Source: Aurantimonas sp965217685 (GTDB taxonomy: Bacteria; Pseudomonadota; Alphaproteobacteria; Rhizobiales; Rhizobiaceae). Taken from it: a stretch of DNA of 64,000 nucleotides. The notes under the pieces are model-generated. The model did not search any database. It saw only the letters and a list, made by a program, of their open reading frames with translations, and was not told the DNA's origin. The stretch is taken from the NCBI GenBank assembly GCA_965217685.1, contig CBDCIZ010000003.1, positions 3,720,001-3,784,000 on the forward strand, in the 5' to 3' direction. Every line of letters begins with the position of its first letter. Position 1 is the first letter of the stretch. A program made the position numbers and the translations under genes. Positions 27,446-37,775 of this stretch are shown here, one piece after another.

Positions 27446-28186
27446 TCAACCAATGGCCTGCAGCGCCGGGAAGGTCTCGAGCAGCCAGAAGGAGACGGTC
27501 TGCATGCCGCCCGTCAAGAACAGGAGACCGGTGACGACCAGGAGACCACCCATCACCTTCTCGACCGTCGCAAGATGCGAGCGAAACCCCTGCAACCAGC
27601 GGAAGAAGGCGCCCGAAAACACCGCAGCGAGGATAAACGGAACGCCGAGGCCGGCTGAATAGAAGCCGAGCATCAGCGCGCCCTCCCCGACCGTACCGCG
27701 AACACCGGCAAGCCCGAGGATCGCGCCGAGCACCGGGCCGATACACGGCGTCCAGCCAAAGGCGAAGGCGAGGCCCATCAGATAGGCGCCGAGAACGCTG
27801 CGCGGCTTGTCGGGCGCCTGCAGCCGCGCCTCGCGCGACAGGAAGGCGAGCTTGAAGACGCCGAGGAAGTTCAGCCCCATGACAATGATCGCGAGGCCTG
27901 CGACGATGCCCAGCCAATCGAGATTTTGCCGCAGAACCTGCCCGATCGTGCTCGCCCCGGCGCCGAGCGCCACGAACACGGTCGAGAAGCCCAGGACAAA
28001 GGTTACCGCCGTCACGATCAGCCGTGAGGATCGGCGCGTTCCGAACTCCGGACCGGCCCGCAGATCGTCGGCCGAAACGCCCGCCATGTAGCACAGATAT
28101 GGCGGCACCAGCGGCAATACGCAGGGGCTGAGAAACGAAAGCGCCCCGGCAAAGACGGCGGTCGGATAGGACAGGTCGGACAGCAA
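27446..28186 (-). CDS. ccdA: Cytochrome c biogenesis protein CcdA
   Basis: Inner-membrane thiol transporter that carries reducing power from cytoplasmic thioredoxin to periplasmic apocytochrome c or similar acceptors. At 246 residues it has six predicted helices. The redox cysteines lie in SPCVLPLVPPYLC (Cys22, with Cys32 nearby) and GWTPCIGPVLGAILG, as in the DsbD-beta/CcdA family. It stands 105 bp upstream of glmU on the same strand. Its partner thioredoxin is not in the window. Confidence 0.94.
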   Translation of the reverse strand: MLSDLSYPTAVFAGALSFLSPCVLPLVPPYLCYMAGVSADDLRAGPEFGTRRSSRLIVTAVTFVLGFSTVFVALGAGASTIGQVLRQNLDWLGIVAGLAIIVMGLNFLGVFKLAFLSREARLQAPDKPRSVLGAYLMGLAFAFGWTPCIGPVLGAILGLAGVRGTVGEGALMLGFYSAGLGVPFILAAVFSGAFFRWLQGFRSHLATVEKVMGGLLVVTGLLFLTGGMQTVSFWLLETFPALQAIG

Positions 28187-28454
28187 GCTTGCGCCTTCTC
28201 TTCGTTTGCGATCGTCGGTGCCTTGACCTATTCGCGCAGCCCGCCGCCGTGCGTTACACTACTCAAAAATCGCGGATGGCCACGGGATGACTAACCGGCT
28301 TGCGGTCGGAGAAACGAGCAGCCCTTCTAGGCCCGGCGCGTTTCGACCGCAAATCGCAAAAGCCTGATCTGCGGCGGCAAATCGCGGTTGACCGGTGCAA
28401 ACGCCAAACCTATGGTCCGCCCGTTCTCGCCGATCGACTCCGTCGCGGCCGAAC

Positions 28455-28530
<76 letters not shown>

Positions 28531-28531
28531 T

Positions 28532-28560
28532 TAAATTATTGACTCCATTGAAATAATTTA
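28532..28560 (+). terminator. AT-rich hairpin just past tRNA-Lys
   Basis: Perfect 9-bp A/T stem (TAAATTATT / AATAATTTA) with loop GACTCCATTGA, two bases after the tRNA CCA. Its base composition stands out in this GC-rich window. It probably marks the 3' end or processing site of the tRNA transcript, although an all-AT stem is weak for termination. Confidence 0.4.
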
Positions 28561-28715
28561 TTCCCGGCTGGTTGCCGTACACACAAAAAGATTGTGAGCT
28601 CCTCGCAGGACAGCCCTCCCTTCCCGAAGCGGCGGATAGGAACCGCGTGCGAGGATGTTCGAACAGGCAAGCTGCGCTATATCGCCATAAGGGATTATCT
28701 CCGCGAAGGGACGGC

Positions 28716-28919
28716 ATGGCCAAGATTTCAAGCACGTTTTTCCAGGCTCGCGCCGACGACGCGGCAGAAGAGGTCAAAATGGCGACTTTGGCAGGTGCGA
28801 AGGAGCGATTCGAGCAGTCGCGATCCGCATGGCAGGGTCTTGCAGATCAGGCCGTCGAGCGCGAAGCGGAAACGGCAACGGTTGCGGCAATGAAGGCATC
28901 TCGTGAGACCGACGAATAG
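28716..28919 (+). CDS. Small acidic helical hypothetical protein
   Basis: 67 residues (MAKISSTFFQARADDAAEEV...), rich in Ala, Glu and Arg, without membrane or signal segment, predicted to be almost fully helical and possibly coiled coil. The ATG is preceded by GAAGGGA at good spacing, and an AT-rich stretch about 40 bp upstream (GCTATATCGCC) could be a -10 element. No family recognised. Codon use fits the genome (GC-rich third positions). It is called on this and on the ribosome-binding site. Confidence 0.6.
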   Translation: MAKISSTFFQARADDAAEEVKMATLAGAKERFEQSRSAWQGLADQAVEREAETATVAAMKASRETDE

Positions 28920-29534
28920 GCGCCAGCGTTCGTTTTAACAATCGCCGAATGGGCCTCGCCAATTCAGCGCGTACTACTAAGACGGCCTAGATGCGACGAG
29001 ATCGCTTGAAAGCCCGACCTGACGGTTAAAACGGGATCCACGTAATTTGCAGTTGGGTCCAACTGCGATAAGCGGCGATAAGCATCAAACTCAAACGAAT
29101 CCAAAGCCAATGAGTTTTGGAAGTGACGATTGCGCAATTCGCGAAATTCAAACCTTGCGTCGTTGATCGTGACAGCCGCGCATGTTCGATTCGGGAAGCC
29201 ACGATTTTCCGAGTGCCCAATAACAACGGCCAAACGAAAACGGCCGGACGTAAACGCCCAGCCGCATCACCGCCGCGACGATCACGACGGTTCTATTAAT
29301 TTCGCTCGACGCATCCGTGAAACGCCGGTCAAGTCGATCCTGGCCGACCTCGCCAATCCGATCGTTCTTACGAACCAACGGTTTGTTGCGTCGGGCCCTT
29401 CGGACCGATCGCCCGGTCCGGTTAACGTGTCGCGATCGGCCCCGCCGTCCTCACCAGGGCCGGCTCGTCGCACCGAGGCTGTCTGAGGCGCCTCGCTTGT
29501 CGCGCGGCGCTCCAGCACAACAGGCACACAAGCG
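28920..29534. other. Non-coding stretch between the small protein and HU
   Basis: 615 bp with lower GC than the surroundings, especially 28970-29260. Both strands have open frames up to about 110 codons, but none has a convincing ribosome-binding site or a recognisable product. A short direct repeat (GCGATAA twice near 29070-29085) is the only structure seen. This could be decayed coding sequence. Confidence 0.45.
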
Positions 29535-29810
29535 TTACTTGTTGACGGCGTCCTTCAGGCTTTTGCCGGCCGCAAATTTCGGCACGTTGCGAGCCGGAAT
29601 GTCGACCTCGGCGCCGGTCGACGGATTGCGTCCCTTCGATGCGGCACGGTGCGACACCGAGAAGGTGCCGAAGCCAACGAGGCGAACGTCGTCGCCCTTG
29701 GCCATGGTGGTCTGCAATGTGTCGAACACCGCGTCCACCGCTGAGGCAGCGTCCTGCTTGGACAGTTCGGACTTTTCGGAGACCGCGGCCACCAGTTCAT
29801 TCTTGTTCAT
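29535..29810 (-). CDS. hupB: HU family DNA-binding protein
   Basis: Small nucleoid protein that bends and wraps DNA. The 91-residue product (MNKNELVAAVSEKS...) has the helical dimerisation half, the GFGTFSV..RAASKGRNPSTGAEVDIPARNVPKF arm and the KSLKDAVN C-terminus, matching the 90-residue HU family. The ATG at 29810 has a strong CTGGAGGG site; an upstream in-frame ATG at 29837 would put that site inside the gene. It lies downstream of lon, as in most alphaproteobacteria, but a terminator separates the two. Confidence 0.96.
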   Translation of the reverse strand: MNKNELVAAVSEKSELSKQDAASAVDAVFDTLQTTMAKGDDVRLVGFGTFSVSHRAASKGRNPSTGAEVDIPARNVPKFAAGKSLKDAVNK

Positions 29811-29921
29811 GAAAATACCCTCCAGGTTTTTCTTCAAGCGAAACGCCTTCGCGTGGTGCGGGACTTTCGACGATCACGAGCCTTACGGCAACGGCAAAAC
29901 CCGCGATTTCAAGCGTTTCGC

Positions 29922-29953
29922 AAAAAAAATGCCACCTGTGAAGGTGGCATTTT
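29922..29953 (-). terminator. Rho-independent terminator of lon
   Basis: On the minus strand: AAAATGCCACCT / AGGTGGCATTTT, a 12-bp stem with a 4-nt loop, followed by a run of T. It lies 22 bp past the lon stop and ahead of hupB, so HU has its own promoter. Confidence 0.88.
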
Positions 29954-29974
29954 AAGGAATCGTGCCAAGTGCGC

Positions 29975-32395
29975 CTAGTGAGCAACAGCCGTGGCGCCGT
30001 CTTCGATGAGACGTTTGCCGCTCATTGGCTCGTCGATCTCCGACCACTCGACGGGAGTGGGTTGGCGAATCAGCGCGTGCTGAAGCACCTCTCCCATCCG
30101 CGAGACCGGTACGATTTCCAGACCGTTCTTCACATTATCCGGGATATCCGCCAGATCCTTGGCATTCTCCTCCGGAATCAGCACCTTCTTTATGCCACCG
30201 CGCAGAGCTGCAAGCAGCTTTTCCTTAAGGCCGCCGATCGGCAGGACGCGGCCACGAAGTGTGATCTCGCCGGTCATGGCGATGTCGCGGCGCACCGGGA
30301 TGCCCGTAAGCACGGAAACAATCGCGGTCGCCATCGCGGTACCAGCCGACGGGCCGTCCTTCGGAGTCGCTCCTTCCGGCACGTGCACGTGAATGTCGCG
30401 CTGCTCGAACAATGGTGGCTTGACGCCGTAGTCGAGCGCCCGCGACCGGACATAGGAGGCGGCCGCGGAAATCGATTCCTTCATCACCTCCTTGAGATTG
30501 CCGGTGACGGTCATCTTGCCCTTGCCGGGCATCATGACACCTTCGATCGTCAGAAGTTCGCCGCCCACCTCCGTCCAGGCGAGCCCCGTGACCACGCCGA
30601 TCTGGTCCTCAAGCTCCGCCTCGCCGTAACGATAGCGCTGCACGCCGAGGAAGTCGGAGATGTTGGCGGCCGTCACTTCAACCTTAGCCGTCTCCCCCTT
30701 GAGGATGCGCGTCACCGCCTTGCGAGCGAGCGTCATCAGCTCGCGCTCGAAGCTGCGCACGCCTGCCTCGCGGGTGTACCGACGCGCGATCTCCTGCAGC
30801 GCGTCCTCGCTGACGGAAAATTCCGTTTCCTTCAGCGCATGGTCGCGAATTGCCTTGGGCAACAGATGCCGTCGGGCGATCTGGACCTTCTCGTCCTCGG
30901 TGTAGCCTGCAATGCGGATGACCTCCATGCGGTCCAGAAGCGGACCTGGAATGTTCATCGTGTTCGCGGTGGTCACGAACATGACCGGCGACAGATCGTA
31001 TTCGACCTCGAGATAGTGGTCCATGAACGTCGAGTTCTGCTCGGGATCGAGCACCTCGAGCAGCGCCGAAGACGGATCGCCGCGGAAGTCCTGGCCCATC
31101 TTGTCGATTTCGTCGAGCAGGAAGAGCGGATTGGCCTTTTTGGCCTTCTTCATCGACTGAATGACCTTGCCGGGCATCGAGCCGATATACGTCCGACGAT
31201 GACCGCGGATCTCGGCCTCGTCGCGCACGCCACCCAGAGCCATGCGGACATATTCACGCCCGGTCGCGTTGGCGATCGACTTGGCCAACGAGGTCTTGCC
31301 GACGCCCGGAGGGCCGACGAGGCAAAGGATGGGGCCCTTCAACTTCGATTGTCGGCTCTGGACCGCAAGGTATTCGACGATCCGCTCCTTGACCTTTTCC
31401 AGCCCGAAATGATCGCCGTCGAGCACCTCCTCGGCCTTCTTCAGATCGACCTTGACACGCGACTTCAGGCCCCAGGGCAAGCCAAGCAGCCAGTCGAGAT
31501 AATTGCGCACGACCGTCGCCTCGGCAGACATGGGCGACATCTGCTTCAGCTTCTTCATCTCGGCGCCGGCCTTTTCCCGCGCCTCTTTGGAGAGCTTGGT
31601 CTTCTTGATGCGCTCCTCAAGCTCAGCCATCTCGTCGCGGCCTTCCTCGCCGTCACCAAGCTCCTTCTGGATCGCTTTCATCTGCTCGTTGAGGTAGTAT
31701 TCGCGCTGGGTCTTCTCCATCTGGCGCTTGACGCGCGAGCGGATACGCTTCTCGACCTGGAGGACCGAGATTTCCGACTCCATGAAGCCGAGCGCCTTTT
31801 CGAGGCGCTCCTTGATGCTGATCAACGACAGCATGTCCTGCTTCTCGGGAATTTTGATCGCGAGATGCGAAGCCACCGTATCGGCAAGCTTGGAATAATC
31901 CTCGATCTGCCCGGCCGCACCAACGACTTCCGGCGAAATCTTCTTGTTTAGCTTGACGTAATTTTCGAACTCCGACACCACAGAGCGAACCAACGCCTCG
32001 ATCTCGATCGGATCCTCTTCGACGGCCTCGATGATTTCGGCCGTGGCCTCGTGCCATTCGGCTCGGTCGCTGAAACCGGTCAGCCGCGCGCGATCGACGC
32101 CCTCAACCAGGACCTTCACGGTCCCGTCTGGCAGTTTCAGGAGTTGCAGGACATTGGCGATGGTGCCGACCTCGTAGATGGCATCCGGCGCCGGGTCCTC
32201 GTCGCTGGCATTCTTCTGGGTCGCAAGCAGGATCTGCTTGTCGGCGCCCATCACCTCTTCGAGCGCCTTGATCGACTTTTCACGGCCGACGAAGAGTGGC
32301 ACGATCATGTGCGGGAAGACGACGATGTCGCGCAACGGGAGCACCGGATAGAGCGTTTCGCCCTCCGGCACTGGGCTGTCGGTCGTATGGGGCAT
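29975..32395 (-). CDS. lon: ATP-dependent Lon protease
   Basis: Hexameric AAA+ serine protease that degrades misfolded and regulatory proteins in the cytoplasm. The 806-residue product has the N-terminal substrate domain (PVLPLRDIVVFPHMIVPLFVGR), Walker A GPPGVGKTSLAKSIA (about residue 356), Walker B PLFLLDEIDKMGQDF, and the C-terminal protease domain with the catalytic serine in PKDGPSAGTAMATA (about Ser681) and the lysine in GGLKEKLLAA. The ATG at 32395 (MPHTTDSPVPEGETLYPVLP) follows an AGGAAACACC site; an upstream in-frame start at 32458 adds a basic leader that is not family-like. In the clpP-clpX-lon-hupB block. Confidence 0.97.
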   Translation of the reverse strand: MPHTTDSPVPEGETLYPVLPLRDIVVFPHMIVPLFVGREKSIKALEEVMGADKQILLATQKNASDEDPAPDAIYEVGTIANVLQLLKLPDGTVKVLVEGVDRARLTGFSDRAEWHEATAEIIEAVEEDPIEIEALVRSVVSEFENYVKLNKKISPEVVGAAGQIEDYSKLADTVASHLAIKIPEKQDMLSLISIKERLEKALGFMESEISVLQVEKRIRSRVKRQMEKTQREYYLNEQMKAIQKELGDGEEGRDEMAELEERIKKTKLSKEAREKAGAEMKKLKQMSPMSAEATVVRNYLDWLLGLPWGLKSRVKVDLKKAEEVLDGDHFGLEKVKERIVEYLAVQSRQSKLKGPILCLVGPPGVGKTSLAKSIANATGREYVRMALGGVRDEAEIRGHRRTYIGSMPGKVIQSMKKAKKANPLFLLDEIDKMGQDFRGDPSSALLEVLDPEQNSTFMDHYLEVEYDLSPVMFVTTANTMNIPGPLLDRMEVIRIAGYTEDEKVQIARRHLLPKAIRDHALKETEFSVSEDALQEIARRYTREAGVRSFERELMTLARKAVTRILKGETAKVEVTAANISDFLGVQRYRYGEAELEDQIGVVTGLAWTEVGGELLTIEGVMMPGKGKMTVTGNLKEVMKESISAAASYVRSRALDYGVKPPLFEQRDIHVHVPEGATPKDGPSAGTAMATAIVSVLTGIPVRRDIAMTGEITLRGRVLPIGGLKEKLLAALRGGIKKVLIPEENAKDLADIPDNVKNGLEIVPVSRMGEVLQHALIRQPTPVEWSEIDEPMSGKRLIEDGATAVAH

Positions 32396-32572
32396 GGTGT
32401 TTCCTTTCTGCGGCATCGGCCGCCTGCGGCAGCCTTCGCCGGGCCTTCTTCGAAGCACCCGGCAGCGGCTCCTCGACGCCTTCCAATGTGGGCTGCAACA
32501 CCCTCTGCTTCAAGGGTTTCGCGAAGGTGACCATCCGGTGATCGTTCAACGAATCGGTCGTCACCTCAAATG

Positions 32573-32610
32573 AAAAGGCCCGTTCCGGCTTGGCAACCGG
32601 GACGGGCCTC
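32573..32610 (-). terminator. Rho-independent terminator of clpX
   Basis: On the minus strand a 13-bp stem (AGGCCCGTCCCGG with CCGGAACGGGCCT, one G-U) and a short loop run into CTTTTC. It lies about 35 bp past the clpX stop. It isolates clpX from lon. Confidence 0.85.
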
Positions 32611-32644
32611 AAAGCCATCCGATCAATCGCGTCTCACCTGGGTC

Positions 32645-33913
<1,269 letters not shown>

Positions 33914-34105
33914 TCGTCTATCCTTCCGGTCCGGTCCCGTGCGGGCATTCGGTGTCTCGCCGAATCCACCAAGCCTAGCCTCAAATCACTACCGCGAAAA
34001 GCGATCCGTTCATTCAAGGCCCTGCGGTCGAATCTCATCGATCGTCGCACGTCATAAGTCTAGCGTCGATGGCTTGAGCAGCGCTTAACGCCGCATCCTG
34101 CCGAT

Positions 34106-34130
34106 GTTGCGGGCATTATCGACCCGCAAC
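34106..34130. terminator. Hairpin in the clpP-clpX gap
   Basis: 8-bp stem GTTGCGGG / CCCGCAAC with a 9-nt loop, 27 bp beyond the clpP stop. The T-rich flank (TTTGTTCC) is on the plus-strand side, so for clpP it is at best a partial terminator allowing read-through to clpX. Confidence 0.35.
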
Positions 34131-34156
34131 TTTGTTCCTCGCATGACAGCATGACG

Positions 34157-34789
34157 TCACTTGGTCGTTTCCGTCTCCAGCGCATCGCGCGAGGAGTAGA
34201 CCTTGTCGATCAGGCCGAAATCCTTGGCTTCGTCCGCAGTCAGGAAATGGTCGCGGTCGAGCGTGCGTTCAATGGTCTCGTAATCCTGGCCGGTGTGTTT
34301 GACATAGGTCTCGTTCAGACGGCGCTTCAACTTGATGATGTCCTGCGCGTGACGCTCGATGTCCGACGCCTGGCCGGAGAAGCCGCCCGAGGGCTGGTGC
34401 ACCATGATGCGGGCGTTCGGCGTTGCAAACCGCATGTCCTTGGCGCCGGCGCACAGAAGCAGCGAGCCCATCGATGCGGCCTGCCCGATGCAGAGGGTCG
34501 AGACCGCCGGTTTGATGAATTGCATGGTATCGTAGATCGCCATGCCGCTCGTCACCACGCCGCCCGGCGAGTTGATGTAGAGGGCGATCTCCTTCTTCGG
34601 ATTCTCGGCCTCGAGAAACAGAAGCTGTGCGCAGACCAGCGTCGCCATCGAATCCTCGATGGGGCCGGTGATGAAGATCACCCGCTCCTTCAGGAGACGG
34701 GAGAAGATGTCGTAGGCGCGCTCGCCCCGGTTGGTCTGTTCGACGACCATCGGCACGAGGTTCATCGCGGTTTCCACGGGATTTTTCAT
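34157..34789 (-). CDS. clpP: ATP-dependent Clp protease proteolytic subunit
   Basis: Tetradecameric serine peptidase working with ClpX and ClpA. The 210-residue product carries the full triad: Ser106 in GQAASMGSLLLC, His131 in RIMVHQPSGG and Asp180 in LDRDHFL. The N-terminal MKNPVETAMNLVPMVVEQTNRGERAYD includes the usual propeptide. No truncation. Upstream of clpX on the same strand. Confidence 0.97.
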   Translation of the reverse strand: MKNPVETAMNLVPMVVEQTNRGERAYDIFSRLLKERVIFITGPIEDSMATLVCAQLLFLEAENPKKEIALYINSPGGVVTSGMAIYDTMQFIKPAVSTLCIGQAASMGSLLLCAGAKDMRFATPNARIMVHQPSGGFSGQASDIERHAQDIIKLKRRLNETYVKHTGQDYETIERTLDRDHFLTADEAKDFGLIDKVYSSRDALETETTK

Positions 34790-35020
34790 CGGTCTACGTC
34801 TCGCTGATGGGATGGAAGGTGTGGGATGGAAGGTCTGGAATGGAGCTGCGCCGCCAGGGAAAGAACGTTGCGGCGCAAATGATGAGAATCAGTCGGCGGA
34901 TGCTTGGGCCTGTAAATAGGGCCCGAGGACGTACCCTTGCAAGGTGCCGATCTTTGCCCTTTGCGGCGCAACCGTCAGCGGGTATTTCACTTGCCCCATG
35001 GCTCGCCAGGCGGCTAAGCG

Positions 35021-37420
35021 TCAGCCGCGACCGGTGCCGGCGCTGTCGATGTCGCCGCCGCCAGGCGGAATGGGGTTGCCTTCGGCATCCGCCGATCCGT
35101 AGTCGTCCTGCCTTCGGCGTCCGTCGCCGGATCGCTCGGCCGGCTGCGATTCGGGAGGCACGAGCTTGCCGTCGATCGTTGCCTTCGGTGACGGAGAAAC
35201 CCTCACGGGCGGCGCTTGTCCCTCCCGGTCCTCGCCGAACCACACGGTCATGTGCGGGAACGGGATCTCTATGCCTCTCTCGTCCGACAGGTTCTTGACG
35301 ATCTCGCGGTAAGCTCGGCCGACACCCCATTGGGTGCCCGGCTTGGTCATGACACGGCCCCGAACCACGACAGCCGAATCGCCGAGATCCTGGACACCGA
35401 ACATCACGAATTCGCTGAGCAGGTTTTCGGCGACCGAACTCTCCTTCAGCTTGTCGAAGGCGTCGAACATCATCTGCTTCACGTGATCGATGTTCTCGCG
35501 ATAGGCGACGCCGATGTCAGCGACGTAATAAGCGAAGTCCTTGGAATAGTTGGCGACCTGGTCGACCGACGAGAACGGGATCAGGTACCAAGTGCCGTCG
35601 ATGGTTCGCAGCCCGACCGAGCGAACGGTCAGTTGCTCGACGGTGCCGGACACGCCGTTCAATTCGACGATATCGCCCTCGTTCATCGCGTTCTGGATCT
35701 GGATGAAGGCGCCGGTGATGATGTCCTGGACGAATTTCTGCGCGCCGAAGCCGATGGCGAGGCCGACGACACCGGCACCGGCGAGAAGCGGTGCGATATC
35801 GATGCCGATCTGCGACAGCACCAGCATCGAGATCAACACCACCATGGCAATGGTGAAGGCGTTGCGGAACAAGGACAGCAGCGTGCGTTCGCGCGCCGTT
35901 GGCACAGACCCGTAATTCGGGTTCATGCGGTATTCGATCCAGGACGACACGCCGATATAGATCCCAACGCCGATGCCGAGGATCGTGCCGGCGCCGACCA
36001 GGGCGGCTACGACGCGCTGGCCCGACGCGCTGGCAAGCCAACCCGAGAAGCTGACGAGGCTCCAAGCCTCCATGATTACCGCGAACACGACCAGCGCGAC
36101 GATGATGCTGATCAAAGTCAGTGCGTTGGGGATGAAGGAGTTGAGCCGCTTCTCGAGGAGCGGCAGGCGATCCTTGGCACCCTGCGGCACGGGAATACCA
36201 GAATGGATGATCCGGGTAAGGATCGAAATGAGCAACCCGCCGACGGCGATCGCGCCGACCGACTTCAACGTCGCCGTCGTCATGAAGGCCATGCCGGTCT
36301 GCGGACTGCGCAGCCAAACGGCGAAGAGCGCGACGACGAAGGCGATCGCCAACGCCCACCAGATCTGGCCGATGAGGGCATACACACGTGCGCCAAAACT
36401 CGTGTCGCCGCGTTGCCGTGCCCGTTTCAAACGCTCGCGCACGATGCCGCGGTTCTTCAAGATCAGGGTGATCGTCAGACAAAGCGAGAAGAACACCACA
36501 GCGAACCGCACGGCATCGGCGGCATTGGCACTCGACGCACGCTGGACAATCGGCGCCACGAACAGGAAGGTGTAGCCGATGATCGAGATCAGCCGCGAAA
36601 ACCAGAAGTACCAGTAGCTCGCCTGGCGGTTCGAAAACGGCGTCAGGCGCAGGTGCGGGAAGGTTGGCGATACGAAGGCCGCAAGCGCGACCTTGATCAT
36701 CTCGATCAACAGGAAAGCGTTCAGGAAGAGCGCCTGATTGAAACCGGGCTGACCGCCGAAGAAGATTGTCGCGGCAACCGTGCCGGCTGCCCAGGCGAGC
36801 GCGATCGAAAGGGCGTCGACGATGGTCGAGACGATCAGCAGCATCAACTTGCGAAGGGGACCGGACTGCTCGGCAGAGTGATCGAGTTTGCGGAAGATCG
36901 GCGTCTTGATCAGTCGACCGCCAGCCAGCACCGGAAAAACGACGATGGCGACGAGTCCGACGGGCAGGATCGCCGAGACAATTTTGGGGATGTCGATGCT
37001 GCCGGCGCCCGAGAGCATCGCGGCGGACGCCGCCACGCTGGTCCGCACGCTGTCCCAACTGTCCGACAGATTGCCGACGATCCTGCGCATCGTCTGAGCG
37101 ATTTCGCCCGGCAGAGTGCGGATCGGCTCGGATGCAGTGGCCGTTGCTCCCTCGTCTCCGTCGGTTTCTTTCGGCGCCTTGTAAGCGGCCGACTTCAAGC
37201 TTTCGACGAGCTTCTTGCGGGTGTCGTCATTCTCGAGGATTTTGATCAGATCGTCGAGCGACGGGGCCGCAGCCGAATCACCGCCGCTCGATTCGGCCTT
37301 CGCGCCTCCGGACGATAGCCCTGGCAGCGGCAGGCTTTGGGCTTGAACGGAAAACGCCGAACCCCAAAGCAGAAGTCCGCCGAAAAACGCGATGAGCCCA
37401 GTCGTGGATGAACGTTGCAT
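35021..37420 (-). CDS. Large mechanosensitive ion channel, MscS family
   Basis: Inner-membrane channel that opens under membrane tension during hypo-osmotic shock. The 799-residue protein begins with a signal peptide (LIAFFGGLLLWGSAFSVQAQ), then a periplasmic segment with Gly/Ser-rich and acidic stretches (about 30-150), about ten membrane helices, and the C-terminal MscS core. The pore helix region reads IAPLLAGAGVVGLAIGFGAQKFVQDIITG (about residues 575-605), followed by the beta domain NEGDIVELNGVSGTVEQLTVRSVGLR. It ends in a disordered Pro/Arg/Gly-rich tail (about 725-799). This size belongs to the MscK/YbdG-like multi-helix group rather than minimal MscS. Stands alone between trigger factor and clpP. 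Confidence 0.9.
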   Translation of the reverse strand: MQRSSTTGLIAFFGGLLLWGSAFSVQAQSLPLPGLSSGGAKAESSGGDSAAAPSLDDLIKILENDDTRKKLVESLKSAAYKAPKETDGDEGATATASEPIRTLPGEIAQTMRRIVGNLSDSWDSVRTSVAASAAMLSGAGSIDIPKIVSAILPVGLVAIVVFPVLAGGRLIKTPIFRKLDHSAEQSGPLRKLMLLIVSTIVDALSIALAWAAGTVAATIFFGGQPGFNQALFLNAFLLIEMIKVALAAFVSPTFPHLRLTPFSNRQASYWYFWFSRLISIIGYTFLFVAPIVQRASSANAADAVRFAVVFFSLCLTITLILKNRGIVRERLKRARQRGDTSFGARVYALIGQIWWALAIAFVVALFAVWLRSPQTGMAFMTTATLKSVGAIAVGGLLISILTRIIHSGIPVPQGAKDRLPLLEKRLNSFIPNALTLISIIVALVVFAVIMEAWSLVSFSGWLASASGQRVVAALVGAGTILGIGVGIYIGVSSWIEYRMNPNYGSVPTARERTLLSLFRNAFTIAMVVLISMLVLSQIGIDIAPLLAGAGVVGLAIGFGAQKFVQDIITGAFIQIQNAMNEGDIVELNGVSGTVEQLTVRSVGLRTIDGTWYLIPFSSVDQVANYSKDFAYYVADIGVAYRENIDHVKQMMFDAFDKLKESSVAENLLSEFVMFGVQDLGDSAVVVRGRVMTKPGTQWGVGRAYREIVKNLSDERGIEIPFPHMTVWFGEDREGQAPPVRVSPSPKATIDGKLVPPESQPAERSGDGRRRQDDYGSADAEGNPIPPGGGDIDSAGTGRG

Positions 37421-37775
37421 GCCGGAAAAGTGCCTGTCGGTTGCAAATTGCGCCGGATCGCGGGTCGGCGGGTGAAAGGGTCGGCGCCTCTGTGCCGGAC
37501 CGCCGCTGCATTAAATGTCGCCGGCTAAGGGATAGGTTGAGGCGCGATGGCGCCGTCTATTGTCCAATGCCTTTTGAGACTTGGGCGCCACGATCCGTAG
37601 CGCATTCGGTTCAAGGATCGGCGTAGCGACGAGTGCGAGGATCGCCGTCGAATCATCAAGGTCGATGGATCGCCATCGGCCGTGCTCGCAATTGCCGGAG
37701 TTCGCCAAACGCAAAGGCCGGCGCGGGGCCGGCCTTTGCTTATCTCATTGAGCAAGCGGTTCGCGATCGGGCCGC
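37421..37775. other. Intergenic region between trigger factor and the MscS gene
   Basis: 355 bp without a supported gene. It holds the trigger-factor terminator at 37711-37739 and, presumably, the promoter for the MscS-type gene. Nothing else is recognisable. Confidence 0.5.
37711..37739 (-). terminator. Terminator of trigger factor
   Basis: Perfect 11-bp stem GCAAAGGCCGG / CCGGCCTTTGC with a 7-nt loop, about 37 bp after the tig stop, followed on the minus strand by GTTTGG. The U-tract is short but the stem is strong. Confidence 0.7.

Noticed and set aside
28964..29233. 89-codon minus-strand open frame
   Set aside because: No Shine-Dalgarno, no family, odd composition; possibly decayed sequence, but not supportable as a gene.
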